From NCBI GenBank assembly GCA_964346815.1, contig CAYFWF010000068.1, positions 254,388-318,387 of the forward strand: DNA of 64,000 nucleotides, read 5' to 3'. The translations under genes and the position numbers were made by a program. Shown here piece by piece: positions 49,213 to 58,504 of this stretch. The notes beneath the pieces are model-generated. The model saw only the letters and a list, made by a program, of their open reading frames with translations. It was not told the DNA's origin and searched no databases. How positions within the stretch are numbered: the stretch's first letter is position 1; every line of letters starts with the position of its first letter. Origin of the DNA: CAYFWF01 sp964346815 (lineage in GTDB: Bacteria; Acidobacteriota; Aminicenantia; Aminicenantales; Aminicenantaceae).

Positions 49213-51615
49213 ATGTTTAGAAATTACCTCAAGATCGCCCTCAGAAACATTGTCAAACTAAAGATATATTCTATCATCACTGTGATAGGCCTTGTGATAG
49301 GGATAACCTGCTGCCTCCTCATTATGCTGTATGTCAAGCAAGAGGTCGGGTATGATAATTTCTATCCGAATGCAGATAGAATTTATCGTATAGGCCATAA
49401 GCTCATCCGGCCCCAACGAACGGGCATCAGTGCATCGACGCCAACACCAGTTGCTCCAGCTCTCGAGGAGGAATATCCGGAAATCGAACACATCACCCGG
49501 ATCTATTTTGATTCTCAGGTTTTGTTCGAATATGGAGAAAAACAAATCTATGAAGATAGAGTGATATATGCGGATCCTGAATTTTTCCAAGTTTTTCCCT
49601 TTCGGCTCCTCAAGGGTGATCTTCTGCACCTCCTCGATACTCCCCAATCAATGGTCATTACAGCATCTGCGGCTGAAAAATATTTTGGGGATGAAGATCC
49701 GATAGGAAAGGTCTTTCAGGTCAACAAGCAGGCCAACTTCATGGTCACAGGAGTTATGGAAGACGTACCTGTCAATTCTCATTATCATTTCGATTTTATT
49801 CTTTCCTTTTTGGCTAAAAATGAGCAGAACTTCGGCCTTTGGCTCAACCTGTGGACAGGAGTCACAACGCTTTATACCTATGCAGTCCTTTCCGAGAACC
49901 TGCATATCCAGGAATTCCAAAGCCGGATCGAGGACCTTATAACCCACCATGCTGGTGAAAGACCTGATGTTGAGAGAAAGCTCTTTTTGCAGCCTCTCAA
50001 AAGCATCCATCTCCATTCCCATCTGGAAGATGAAATCGAAGCGAACAATTTTGTCTCTAATCTGGTGATCCTTTCTACGATTGCTTTTCTTATCTTGATC
50101 ATTGCATGTATCAACTACATGAATTTGGCCACGGCCCAGTCCTCCAGACGGGCCAGAGAAGTCGGAATGAGAAAAGTGTTGGGTGCGAAGCGCTTTCAAC
50201 TTGTGAGACAATTTATGGGAGAATCCATACTTCTTACTCTGATAGCCATGCTCATTTCTCTGGTAACGGTGGAATTGTTCCTGCCGGCTTTTTCTTCTCT
50301 GGTGGGAAAACAGGTCGATTTCGACTATGAACAGAACTTGGCGTTTCTAGCTGTGTTTTTTCTGATAACAATGTTTGTGGGGATTCTTGCCAGCCTCTAT
50401 CCGGCACTTTTCTTATCCCGTCATCAGCCCATCAAAACAATGAAAGGCATGAAGGAATCGGTTAAAGTCTCCTTCGGACAGCTTTTCTTTAAAAGGATTT
50501 TGGTCGTCATCCAATTTGTCGTCTCGATTCTGCTGATCATCTGCACGCTGGTTATCGCCCAACAACTGCGTTATATGGAGAATGCTCATCTGGGTTTCGA
50601 TAAGGAATACATGCTCATGGTGCCCATCCAAGGCGATTCTGGGCGGAAACAGCACGAAACCATTAAAAATGAGCTTCTGAGACAACCAGGAGTGATAGGG
50701 GCAGCGGCCTGCCTGCGGGCACCCATTTCTGGCAATGTCATCGTGACCTATGGCCGTTTGGAGGGAGCATCCAAAGAACAGGCCTTTCTTGTCTATCACA
50801 ATTTTGTCGATACAGACTACATCGACCATTTCAAAATCGAAATGGCTGCAGGACGAAAATTATCAAGGGAATATTTCACAGATTTAAAGGAAGCCTTTGT
50901 CATCAATGAAGCCACGGTTCGAAAATCCGGCTTTGCTTCTGCCGAGGAAGCCATAGGCAAAAGATTTCTCACAGGAATGGGTTTGCAGGGGACAATCATC
51001 GGAGTCATGAAGGATTTCCATATTTCATCCTTCCATCAGGAAATCGAGCCCATGCTCCTGAGCTACGATCCAAAATATTTTTGGGAGATGAGCATAAAAA
51101 TAAAGTCGACCGACATCTCGTCATCCTTGGCCTCGATAGAGAAAACATTTAAAAAATTTATCCCGGAATATCCTTTCGACTTTGCCTTTCTGGACGAAGA
51201 CATCCAATCACTCTATCAGGGAGAGATGCAGACAGGAAGAATCATCCGGACGTTTTCCATAATTGCCATTCTGATCGCCTGCATGGGATTGTTCGGTTTG
51301 ACTGACTTTGCTGCACAGAGGCGCACAAAAGAGATCGGGATTCGAAAAGTGATGGGCGCGACAGCCTCCAATATCATTCTGCTCCTCTCTACAGAATTCA
51401 CCAAATGGGTATTGTTGGCCAATATCCTAGCCTGGCCCCTTGCGTACTATGCCATGGACAGATGGCTTCTTGGATTTGCTTATCGCACAAGCATAGGATT
51501 TTGGCCTTTTATCCTTGGGGCTGTTTTTGCTTTTGCCATTGCTATGATTACGGTTAGCTACCAAGCCGTTAAATCTGCGCTGGCCAATCCAGTGGAGTCT
51601 TTAAGATATGAATAG
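49213..51615 (+). CDS. FtsX/MacB-type ABC permease
   Basis: An 800-residue permease without the PadR-linked prefix: MFRNYLKIALRNIVKLKIYSIITVIGLVIGITCCLLIMLYV begins the first helix. A periplasmic domain follows, then a central three-helix block with REVGMRKVLGAKRFQLVRQFMGESILL, a second periplasmic domain, and the last helices with KEIGIRKVMGATASNI, ending LANPVESLRYE. GGAG precedes the ATG. It is followed by a paralogous permease, so the pair could form a heterodimer with one shared ATPase dimer. Confidence 0.93.
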   Translation: MFRNYLKIALRNIVKLKIYSIITVIGLVIGITCCLLIMLYVKQEVGYDNFYPNADRIYRIGHKLIRPQRTGISASTPTPVAPALEEEYPEIEHITRIYFDSQVLFEYGEKQIYEDRVIYADPEFFQVFPFRLLKGDLLHLLDTPQSMVITASAAEKYFGDEDPIGKVFQVNKQANFMVTGVMEDVPVNSHYHFDFILSFLAKNEQNFGLWLNLWTGVTTLYTYAVLSENLHIQEFQSRIEDLITHHAGERPDVERKLFLQPLKSIHLHSHLEDEIEANNFVSNLVILSTIAFLILIIACINYMNLATAQSSRRAREVGMRKVLGAKRFQLVRQFMGESILLTLIAMLISLVTVELFLPAFSSLVGKQVDFDYEQNLAFLAVFFLITMFVGILASLYPALFLSRHQPIKTMKGMKESVKVSFGQLFFKRILVVIQFVVSILLIICTLVIAQQLRYMENAHLGFDKEYMLMVPIQGDSGRKQHETIKNELLRQPGVIGAAACLRAPISGNVIVTYGRLEGASKEQAFLVYHNFVDTDYIDHFKIEMAAGRKLSREYFTDLKEAFVINEATVRKSGFASAEEAIGKRFLTGMGLQGTIIGVMKDFHISSFHQEIEPMLLSYDPKYFWEMSIKIKSTDISSSLASIEKTFKKFIPEYPFDFAFLDEDIQSLYQGEMQTGRIIRTFSIIAILIACMGLFGLTDFAAQRRTKEIGIRKVMGATASNIILLLSTEFTKWVLLANILAWPLAYYAMDRWLLGFAYRTSIGFWPFILGAVFAFAIAMITVSYQAVKSALANPVESLRYE

Positions 51616-51731
51616 AGACATTATAGTCTGAGCGATGAGTGAAGCTGCAAGAGGAAAAAGCGATCGTCTCCGTGAAAGGTCTATGTCGGAGCGTGCCGTC
51701 AGAGTCTCTCCCCTGTATAGAGGAGGCTAAA

Positions 51732-54110
51732 ATGCTATGGCATTATTTAAAAGTAATCTGGAGGAATCTCAAGAGATATAAAGGGTATACTTTTATAAAT
51801 ATTGTGGGACTCGCCGTAGGCTTGGCCTGCTGCATTCTTATCCTTCTCTGGGTTCAGGATGAACTCAGCTATGACAAGTTCCACACCAATGGAGACGAGC
51901 TTTACAGGATCGTCACAGAGTGGAGAAAGACAGAACCTGCCATCCATTATTGGCCGGTATGTGCGCCGCTTGCTCCTGCGCTCAAGGAGGCATATCCTGA
52001 AATCATCAGAGCTGCACGCTTCACCAGGTTGAGGAGAGGCCAGTTGGTAAAGTTTGGTGAAAAGAATTTCACTGAAGATCAGATTTGCCTGACCGATCCT
52101 GATTTTTTCGAGATGTTTTCTTTTCCGTTCATCCAAGGCGATTCTCACAAAGCTTTGCCTCATCCAGACTCTATCGTTTTGACCGAGGAAATGGCGGTCA
52201 AGTATTTTGGAACGAAAGATCCTGCAGGAAAGACCCTCACCATCAATAATGAATTCGACTTCACAGTGACAGGCGTCATAAAAAACATTCCTCATAATTC
52301 GCATCTCCGATTCGATTTTCTCCTTCCTTTTGTCAGGATCGAGGACTTTGAAAAAGCGTGGGCTGTGCTGGACAACTGGACCCTGAATGGTTTTGCTGCA
52401 TACATTCAGCTCGAAGAGAGCGCATCGGCAGCAGCACTGATGGATAAAACCGCCAATTATCTCCAGAAGAAAGTCCCGGAATCTAAAGACGTTCTCTATC
52501 TCCAGCCCTTAAGAGATATCCATCTGTATTCCTCGCATATCCAGTTCGGCATCGAAGGACAGGGAGATATCAAATATGTCTATATCTTCTCTATTGTCGC
52601 ATTCTTCATCTTGATTATCGCCAGCATAAACTTCATGAATCTGGCCACGGCTCGGTCATCCAATAGAGCCAAGGAAGTGGGATTGAGAAAAGTGGTTGGG
52701 GCAAAAAGAACCCAACTCATAAGACAGTTCTTTTCTGAATCCATCGTCATGGCCTTTTGTTCCTTGACCCTGGCTGTGGTCCTGGTAGAGCTGTTTCTTC
52801 CTGTATTTACAAATTTGTCAGGAAAACCACTTACCCTGGATTTGTCCACCCATATAAATATTTTGTCAGCAATCGTTTTTTTAACACTGTTTACAGGATT
52901 TCTCTCCGGTTCCTATCCCGCGCTTCTTCTTTCTTCTCTGCGGCCCGTCAAGATCTTGAAAGGGATCTCAAAGTCAGAAGCTCAAGGTTATTTATTCCGA
53001 AAAATCCTGGTGGTTTCACAATTTTCCCTTTCCATCCTGCTCATCATCTGTACCACCGTTGTCTCCTATCAAGTTGGATTTATGAGAAATACAAAGCTGG
53101 GTTTCGATAGGGAGCATGTGGCTTATTTTCCCATAAGAGACGAACTCGTGCCGAAGTATGAAGCTTTGAAAAGCGAACTGATAAAAGATACAGGGATCAA
53201 GAATGTAACCGCATCATCGAACCTTCTGACTTCTGGTGTGATCCTGACGACAGATAAAGTGAGTTGGGAAGGAAAAAATCCAGATGACATCGTTGTTTTA
53301 GAGGTGACATCTGCAGGGTATGATTTTATCGAGACGTTCAACATGGAGATGGTTAAAGGAAGAAGTTTCTCCAAAGCGTATTCATCAGATGAAGAAAATG
53401 CCGTGGTGATCAACGAGGCGGCTGAGAGGATCATAGGGATAGAAGACCCGGTCGGAAAGCAGTTGGTTTTTGGAGAATCGAGCGTCACCATAATCGGAGT
53501 GGTGAAGGATTATCATTTCAAATCCCTGCACAGTGAGATCGAACCTTTGGTGTTGGCCATCATTCCCGGTTTGTATAGATATGTATTTGTCAAGTTGGAC
53601 TCAGGAGATATCCCTGCCAGCCTTGCCAATATCGAGGCAACGTGGAAGAGATTTTTCCTCGATACTCCCTTCGAATATCACTTTCTTGACGAGGCTTATG
53701 ATAAGCTCTATCGATCTGAACAACGGATGGGCTCTCTGTTCAATACCTTCACTATTCTGGCCATAGTGATTTCCTGTCTCGGTTTGTTCGGCCTGGCTTC
53801 CTTCATGGCCGAGAAGCGCACCAAAGAAATAGGCATCCGCAAGGTCTTGGGAGCATCCATCGCAGGAATCGTAATATTGTTGAACAAACAATTCACCAGA
53901 TGGGTCCTTATGGCAAATGTCATTGCATGGCCCATAGCCTATTATGCGATGTCCAGGTGGCTGCAGGGCTTCGCCTACCGCATACATCTTGAAATCTGGA
54001 CTTTTGCCATGGCAGCTCTGACAGCTCTGGTGATTGCAGTGGCGACTGTAAGCTATCAAGCGTTTAAATCTGCAACAGCCAATCCTGCAGAGGCATTACG
54101 ATACGAATAA
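51732..54110 (+). CDS. FtsX/MacB-type ABC permease (second of tandem pair)
   Basis: A 792-residue paralogue of the preceding permease. The start is the ATG at 51732 with GAGGAGG upstream; the open frame from a GTG at 51639 has no ribosome site. It starts MLWHYLKVIWRNLKRYKGYTFINIVGLAVGLACC, has the central block KEVGLRKVVGAKRTQLIRQFFSESIVM and the final block KEIGIRKVLGASIAGI, and ends TANPAEALRYE. It lies 116 bases downstream of its neighbour and shares the sigma-54 promoter. Confidence 0.93.
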   Translation: MLWHYLKVIWRNLKRYKGYTFINIVGLAVGLACCILILLWVQDELSYDKFHTNGDELYRIVTEWRKTEPAIHYWPVCAPLAPALKEAYPEIIRAARFTRLRRGQLVKFGEKNFTEDQICLTDPDFFEMFSFPFIQGDSHKALPHPDSIVLTEEMAVKYFGTKDPAGKTLTINNEFDFTVTGVIKNIPHNSHLRFDFLLPFVRIEDFEKAWAVLDNWTLNGFAAYIQLEESASAAALMDKTANYLQKKVPESKDVLYLQPLRDIHLYSSHIQFGIEGQGDIKYVYIFSIVAFFILIIASINFMNLATARSSNRAKEVGLRKVVGAKRTQLIRQFFSESIVMAFCSLTLAVVLVELFLPVFTNLSGKPLTLDLSTHINILSAIVFLTLFTGFLSGSYPALLLSSLRPVKILKGISKSEAQGYLFRKILVVSQFSLSILLIICTTVVSYQVGFMRNTKLGFDREHVAYFPIRDELVPKYEALKSELIKDTGIKNVTASSNLLTSGVILTTDKVSWEGKNPDDIVVLEVTSAGYDFIETFNMEMVKGRSFSKAYSSDEENAVVINEAAERIIGIEDPVGKQLVFGESSVTIIGVVKDYHFKSLHSEIEPLVLAIIPGLYRYVFVKLDSGDIPASLANIEATWKRFFLDTPFEYHFLDEAYDKLYRSEQRMGSLFNTFTILAIVISCLGLFGLASFMAEKRTKEIGIRKVLGASIAGIVILLNKQFTRWVLMANVIAWPIAYYAMSRWLQGFAYRIHLEIWTFAMAALTALVIAVATVSYQAFKSATANPAEALRYE

Positions 54111-54130
54111 TATAAGAAAGGAGACATAAT

Positions 54131-54415
54131 ATGAGAGAAGTCGTGCTTCAGATACCGACTCTGGAATCCGAACAGAACATCGACATCGAAGTAAAGATCA
54201 ACGGGAAGAAAAGAACCATGCATTACAGAGTCGAGATCATTGCTTGGGAAGATTACGATGGAGAATCAGCAGACAAAGTGGACGTGATCAAAAGAGTCAT
54301 TAGAGAATATGACAAAAACTGGCGCTTGATCGAAATCGGTATGCCCACAGAGACACACATTCCCATCATGTTTCGGAAAAGAGGAGAAGTGAGGATAGAC
54401 AGCGCCAATGCTTAG
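54131..54415 (+). CDS. Small beta-rich protein of the permease-ABC operon, unknown
   Basis: A 94-residue protein, MREVVLQIPTLESEQNIDIEVKINGKKRT..., with alternating short strands and no membrane segment or cysteine. AAAGGAGACATA precedes the ATG, so translation should be efficient. It lies between the second permease and the ABC ATPase. I do not recognise a family; a cytoplasmic accessory or regulator of the transporter is conceivable. Confidence 0.7.
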   Translation: MREVVLQIPTLESEQNIDIEVKINGKKRTMHYRVEIIAWEDYDGESADKVDVIKRVIREYDKNWRLIEIGMPTETHIPIMFRKRGEVRIDSANA

Positions 54416-54427
54416 AAGCTGCACGGG

Positions 54428-54493
54428 CTATGAGCTTCCCAAGTAAATAGAGCCGCCTTTGCCAATCCAGCAGAATCCTTGAGGTATGAATAG
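54428..54493 (+). pseudogene. Remnant of an FtsX-type permease C-terminus
   Basis: Reading from 54452, the codons give AAFANPAESLRYE then a TAG stop (54491-54493), the same C-terminal motif as the intact permeases (LANPVESLRYE, TANPAEALRYE). Before it, GGCTATGAGC resembles the AGCTAT (Ser-Tyr) codons that precede this motif in the complete gene, but in a shifted frame. No start or other part of the gene remains. It suggests that a third permease gene here was deleted down to its tail. Confidence 0.7.
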
Positions 54494-54550
54494 AATAAAA
54501 ATGCAATCCACGGTAAAATATCAGAGAACACTCTGAATTTGGAGAATGAC

Positions 54551-55219
54551 ATGATTAGAATGAAAGACATCAACAAGTACTATTCAACGGGATTTGTAAA
54601 GACTTTTGTTCTGCGCAACATCGATCTCGAGGTCCAAGGAGGAGAGTTTTTGACCGTAATGGGACCTTCAGGAGCGGGAAAGTCCACACTGCTGCATATC
54701 CTGGGGATGCTGGATACACCTTCCAGTGGAGAATACTTTTTTTACGACAGACCTGTTCACAGGATGAGTGAAAGGCAGCTCTCTGACCTTCATAAAAATC
54801 ATATCGGTTTTGTCTTCCAGAGCTACCATCTGATCGACGACCTGACAGTTTATGAAAATCTGGAAACGCCGCTTCTCTACAAAAAAGTCAAAGGCTCTGA
54901 AAGAAAAGGCAAAATAGCCGATATGCTCGATAGATTCCACATGGTGGCTAAAAAGAATCTTTTTCCCAATCAACTCTCTGGCGGCCAACAACAAAAGGTT
55001 GCTGTTGCCAGAGCCATCATCATAGATCCGAAGCTCATACTCGCCGACGAACCGACCGGAAATCTGAACACCAAGGAAGGCGAAGAGGTTATGGATCTTT
55101 TGAAGGAGTTGAATGAAAACGGCACCACCATCATTCAGGTCACTCACTCAGAAAAAAATGCTTCGTACGGCCGAAGAATCATCAATCTGCTCGATGGATG
55201 GATTGTGGATGAACCTTGA
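54551..55219 (+). CDS. ABC transporter ATP-binding protein (MacB/LolD type)
   Basis: A 222-residue ATPase, paralogue of that at 39399: Walker A GPSGAGKST, Q-loop FVFQSYHLIDDLTVYENLETPL, signature LSGGQQQKVAVARAI, Walker B LILADEPTGNLNT and VTHSEKNASYG at the switch. The ATG at 54551 follows GGAG by six bases; a TTG at 54539 is less likely. It sits between the permease genes and the TolC gene and would power these permeases. Confidence 0.95.
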   Translation: MIRMKDINKYYSTGFVKTFVLRNIDLEVQGGEFLTVMGPSGAGKSTLLHILGMLDTPSSGEYFFYDRPVHRMSERQLSDLHKNHIGFVFQSYHLIDDLTVYENLETPLLYKKVKGSERKGKIADMLDRFHMVAKKNLFPNQLSGGQQQKVAVARAIIIDPKLILADEPTGNLNTKEGEEVMDLLKELNENGTTIIQVTHSEKNASYGRRIINLLDGWIVDEP

Positions 55220-55249
55220 ATCCAGAAATGATCCATAAGGAGGATGAAA

Positions 55250-56815
55250 ATGATGAAAAAGATCAAATGTATAAATCTTCTTTTAGTTCTGATCTTCCCC
55301 TCGCTGATGTGGGGACAGCAGGCAGAAAAGCACCTGTCTCTCAACGATTGTATCGTTGGGGCCATGAAGAACAATCTGGGTTTGGCTGTGGAAGTCTTGA
55401 ATCCTCAGATAGCCGATATATCCGTCGCTCAAGCCAAGGAAATCTTTTTCCCCAGCCTAACCTTCGGATACAACAGACAAAAAACAGAAACACCGGCATT
55501 TTCTTGGCTCGATGCAGCAGACCAGGTTATAGAGAGATACAATGATTATTCTGCCCAGCTCACTCAGCTCATACCCACTGGCGGGCGTTTCTCAGTTGAT
55601 CTGTTTACCTACAAAAACAACACAAACAGGAAGTTCCAGGAAATCAATCCTCTTTACTGGAGCCGATTGAGGTTCAGCTTCACCCAACCCCTTCTGAAAA
55701 ATTTTGGTTTAAAAGTGACCAGGCGTGAAATCATAGTGGCGCAGAATAATACAGAAATATCGGAGAGCCGGTTAAAAGAGGCCCTCTTAGCTACGATCTA
55801 TGACGTGGAGGAAGCCTACTGGAATCTTGTCTACAGCATCGAAAACCTCAAGGTCATGCAGTCCTCTTTAAATCTTGCTCGTGATTTGCTCGCCAAGAAC
55901 AAGAGAGAGGTGGAAGTCGGTATGCTGGCACCCATAGAAGTCCTGAGTGCCCAGTCCGAAGTCGCCAGCCGAGAAGCGGACATCTTGCAAGCTGAAGCTT
56001 TGATCAAGAGCAATGAGGACCGGTTGAAAACGATCTTGAATTTAGCGGCTGAAGAAGATATCGACATGATAAAAATCATTCCAACCGATACGCCATCATA
56101 TGAAGAAAGGGAGGTCAGCCTGGAAGAAGCACTGGCCATTGGATTGCAGAAGAGGCCCGATTTGCAGGCGAGCCGGATAGATCTGAAAAATAAAGATCTA
56201 GACGTGAGTTATGCTAAAAATCAGCTCCTTCCAGAAATCAATTTGCAGGCTGCGTACTGGAGCCCCGGAATATCGGGAACACAAATTTTCTACAAGGATG
56301 GCAATCCTCTCACAGAAGTCATCGTTGGTACATTACCTGGAGAAGCCTCCGATGCATTAAAGGATGTTTTTGATTTCAAATACAACAACTGGGGTGTTGG
56401 TTTGACGCTTTCCATTCCCATAAATTCTGTTTTTTCCAGGGCACAATACGCTCAGGCCAAGGCCAGCAGAGAGCAGGCAGAATTGAGTCTGAAAGACCAG
56501 GAACAGCAGGCCTTCCTAGAGATCAGAGATGCAGTAAGAGATGTCCAGACAAATTACAAGCGGATCCAAGCCTATAAGGTTGCAAGAGAGCTGGCAGAGG
56601 AAAAGTTAGATGCTGAAGAAAAAAAACTCAAGGTAGGGCTCACTACGAACTATCTCGTGCTCCAGCATCAAAGAGACTTAGCTAATGCCAGGAGTGCAGA
56701 ACTCAGAGCCATCATCGATTACAATCTTTCCTTGGGAGCTTTGGATAGAGCTTTAGGAATGACTTTGGATAAAAGAAATATCAAAATGACCCAAATTTGG
56801 TCATCTGCCGAGTAA
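55250..56815 (+). CDS. TolC-family outer-membrane efflux protein
   Basis: A 521-residue channel protein. AAGGAGG at 55237-55243 places the start at the ATG 55250 (six bases away); an ATG at 55244 directly abuts the ribosome site. After a signal peptide (MMKKIKCINLLLVLIFPSLMWGQQ) come two OEP repeats with long coiled coils: LSLNDCIVGAMKNNLGLAVEVLNPQIADISVAQAKEIFFPSLTFGYNRQ and VSLEEALAIGLQKRPDLQASRIDLKNKDLDVSYAKNQLLPEINLQAAYW. It completes a permease-ATPase-adaptor-channel set with the HlyD protein at 38053. It is the last gene of the operon. Confidence 0.93.
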   Translation: MMKKIKCINLLLVLIFPSLMWGQQAEKHLSLNDCIVGAMKNNLGLAVEVLNPQIADISVAQAKEIFFPSLTFGYNRQKTETPAFSWLDAADQVIERYNDYSAQLTQLIPTGGRFSVDLFTYKNNTNRKFQEINPLYWSRLRFSFTQPLLKNFGLKVTRREIIVAQNNTEISESRLKEALLATIYDVEEAYWNLVYSIENLKVMQSSLNLARDLLAKNKREVEVGMLAPIEVLSAQSEVASREADILQAEALIKSNEDRLKTILNLAAEEDIDMIKIIPTDTPSYEEREVSLEEALAIGLQKRPDLQASRIDLKNKDLDVSYAKNQLLPEINLQAAYWSPGISGTQIFYKDGNPLTEVIVGTLPGEASDALKDVFDFKYNNWGVGLTLSIPINSVFSRAQYAQAKASREQAELSLKDQEQQAFLEIRDAVRDVQTNYKRIQAYKVARELAEEKLDAEEKKLKVGLTTNYLVLQHQRDLANARSAELRAIIDYNLSLGALDRALGMTLDKRNIKMTQIWSSAE

Positions 56816-56882
56816 TCGCCTCCTTTCCTGTCTCTCTCTCATCCTGTCTAACGTGGAAACGTTTGCCCCTCTTTTGACATTT

Positions 56883-56911
56883 TTGCTATATATCGAAGTC
56901 TGGAATATAAT
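56883..56911 (+). promoter_or_regulatory. Sigma-70-type promoter of the tldD-tldE operon
   Basis: TTGCTA at 56883-56888, a 17-base spacer and TATAAT at 56906-56911, about 30 bases before the tldD ATG. A perfect TTGACA at 56874 is too far from this -10 element. Confidence 0.5.
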
Positions 56912-56941
56912 AAATAAAATCTTAATCGAGCGAGGTCAAAC

Positions 56942-58483
56942 ATGAAGAGATTTAAAGATTTTTTCGTTGAAGACATTCCCCGAAGGAAATTTCTCCAGAT
57001 GAGTTTGAAAGGTGGAGTGGCTCTGGCTGCAACGCCTGCCCTCATGACCCAGCTTCTCTCCTGTAAAAAGGCGGATACGGTGAGTCCAGAATTGAGCCTG
57101 GATCCTGAGGTTTATAACAAGACGATTCGGAAAGCCTTGGAAAAAGGGGGAGAATTCGCAGATATTTATGTAGAGAATCGGATATCCAGGAATATCATCA
57201 TGGAGGAGTCCAAGTTCAAAAGTGCCGTATTCGGCATCAGTCAAGGAGCGGGAGTACGGGTCATTTCTGGGGATAAGACTGGATTCGCCTATACTGACGA
57301 GATCACAGAAGACAACCTTTTAAAGGCCGCCGAAGTTGCATCTTATGTGGCACAGGGAAGGGAAAAAATCGAGCCAGAAGATGTTAAGGAGCAGAGCAGG
57401 GAATCATTCATTACCGTCGAACTTCCCCTTGAAGAAATTGCCGATGAGAAACGGTTGGAAGTCATGCAGCGGGCAAATCAGGCTGCTTTGGACTATGATC
57501 CGAAAATTCGAATGGCATCCATCAGTTATTATGATGAAATCAGGGGAAGAACGATTGCTAACAGCGAAGGGCTCCTGCTCAGCGATGAGCTGCCCTTGCT
57601 GTTTTTTATCGTTCAGACTTTGGGAGTAGGGAAGAACACCCGTCACATGGGTCGCGAGAGATTGAGCAAACATTCGGGATTCGAAATGTTTGACATGGTA
57701 ACTCCCGAAGAGGTTGCCCGCTCCTGTGCAAGGGAATCCATTGCTATGCTCGAGGCAGAAGACTGCCCGGCAGGCAAGATGGATGTGGTCATGCAGAACG
57801 GTTGGGGCGGTGTTCTTGTCCATGAAGCCGTTGGCCATCCTCTGGAGGGTGACAGCATTGCCAAAAAGATTGGTGTTTTCACCGGAAAATTGGGACAAAA
57901 AGTTGCCAGCGACGTTTTCACCATGGTGGATGATGGGACTTTACTCAAATTTAGAGGAACGACGAATTTCGATGATGAGGGTACACAGATGAAAAGGAAT
58001 GTTTTGATCAGGAACGGTGTGCTCGAAAAGTACATGACAGATATACTCTCTGCCAAACAGCTAGACCTGGACCGTACTGGAAATGGCCGCCGGGAAAGCT
58101 TCCGATATCTTCCCATCCCTCGGATGACCAATACGTTCATAGACCGGGGTAAAGACAAGCCTGAGGATATTCTGGCATCCACCAAGAGCGGCATCTATGT
58201 CCAGAGTTTGAGCGGTGGAAGTGTCAACTCGACTACAGGAGTGTTCAACTTCACATGCCGCGAGGCTTATTTGATCGAGAACGGAAAGAAGACAACTCCG
58301 GTCAGAGGAGCGACCCTCATCGGGAATTGTTTAGATATTATTTCCAATATCGATGCTGTCGGCGATGACCTGGCTTTCGGACCTGGAATCTGTGGAAAAG
58401 GTCAGATGGCAGAGGTCTCTGCCGGCCAACCCACGGTGAGGATTCGCGGAATAAACGTGGGTGGAAGTCGGGCGAGAAGATAA
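56942..58483 (+). CDS. tldD: TldD-type metalloprotease with Tat lipoprotein signal
   Basis: A 513-residue TldD homologue. TldD/TldE cleave small peptides, such as microcin precursors and the CcdA antitoxin, normally in the cytoplasm. Here an N-terminal extension has PRRKFLQMSL (twin arginine at 14-15), a hydrophobic stretch and a lipobox LLSC with Cys41, all signs of a Tat-exported lipoprotein. The metal motif HEAVGHPLEGDS (His294, Glu295, His299) is intact. The C-terminal part has TSGIYVQSLSGGSVNSTTGVFNF and GNCLDIISNIDAVGDDLAFGPGICGKGQM, as in the family. The next gene encodes the TldE partner 21 bases on. Confidence 0.92.
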   Translation: MKRFKDFFVEDIPRRKFLQMSLKGGVALAATPALMTQLLSCKKADTVSPELSLDPEVYNKTIRKALEKGGEFADIYVENRISRNIIMEESKFKSAVFGISQGAGVRVISGDKTGFAYTDEITEDNLLKAAEVASYVAQGREKIEPEDVKEQSRESFITVELPLEEIADEKRLEVMQRANQAALDYDPKIRMASISYYDEIRGRTIANSEGLLLSDELPLLFFIVQTLGVGKNTRHMGRERLSKHSGFEMFDMVTPEEVARSCARESIAMLEAEDCPAGKMDVVMQNGWGGVLVHEAVGHPLEGDSIAKKIGVFTGKLGQKVASDVFTMVDDGTLLKFRGTTNFDDEGTQMKRNVLIRNGVLEKYMTDILSAKQLDLDRTGNGRRESFRYLPIPRMTNTFIDRGKDKPEDILASTKSGIYVQSLSGGSVNSTTGVFNFTCREAYLIENGKKTTPVRGATLIGNCLDIISNIDAVGDDLAFGPGICGKGQMAEVSAGQPTVRIRGINVGGSRARR

Positions 58484-58504
58484 GGAAGAAAAAAGGAGAT
58501 CGTC

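Noticed and set aside
56874..56879. Perfect TTGACA as -35 of tldD
   Set aside because: The nearest good -10 (56906) is 26 bases away; TTGCTA at 56883 has the right spacing.
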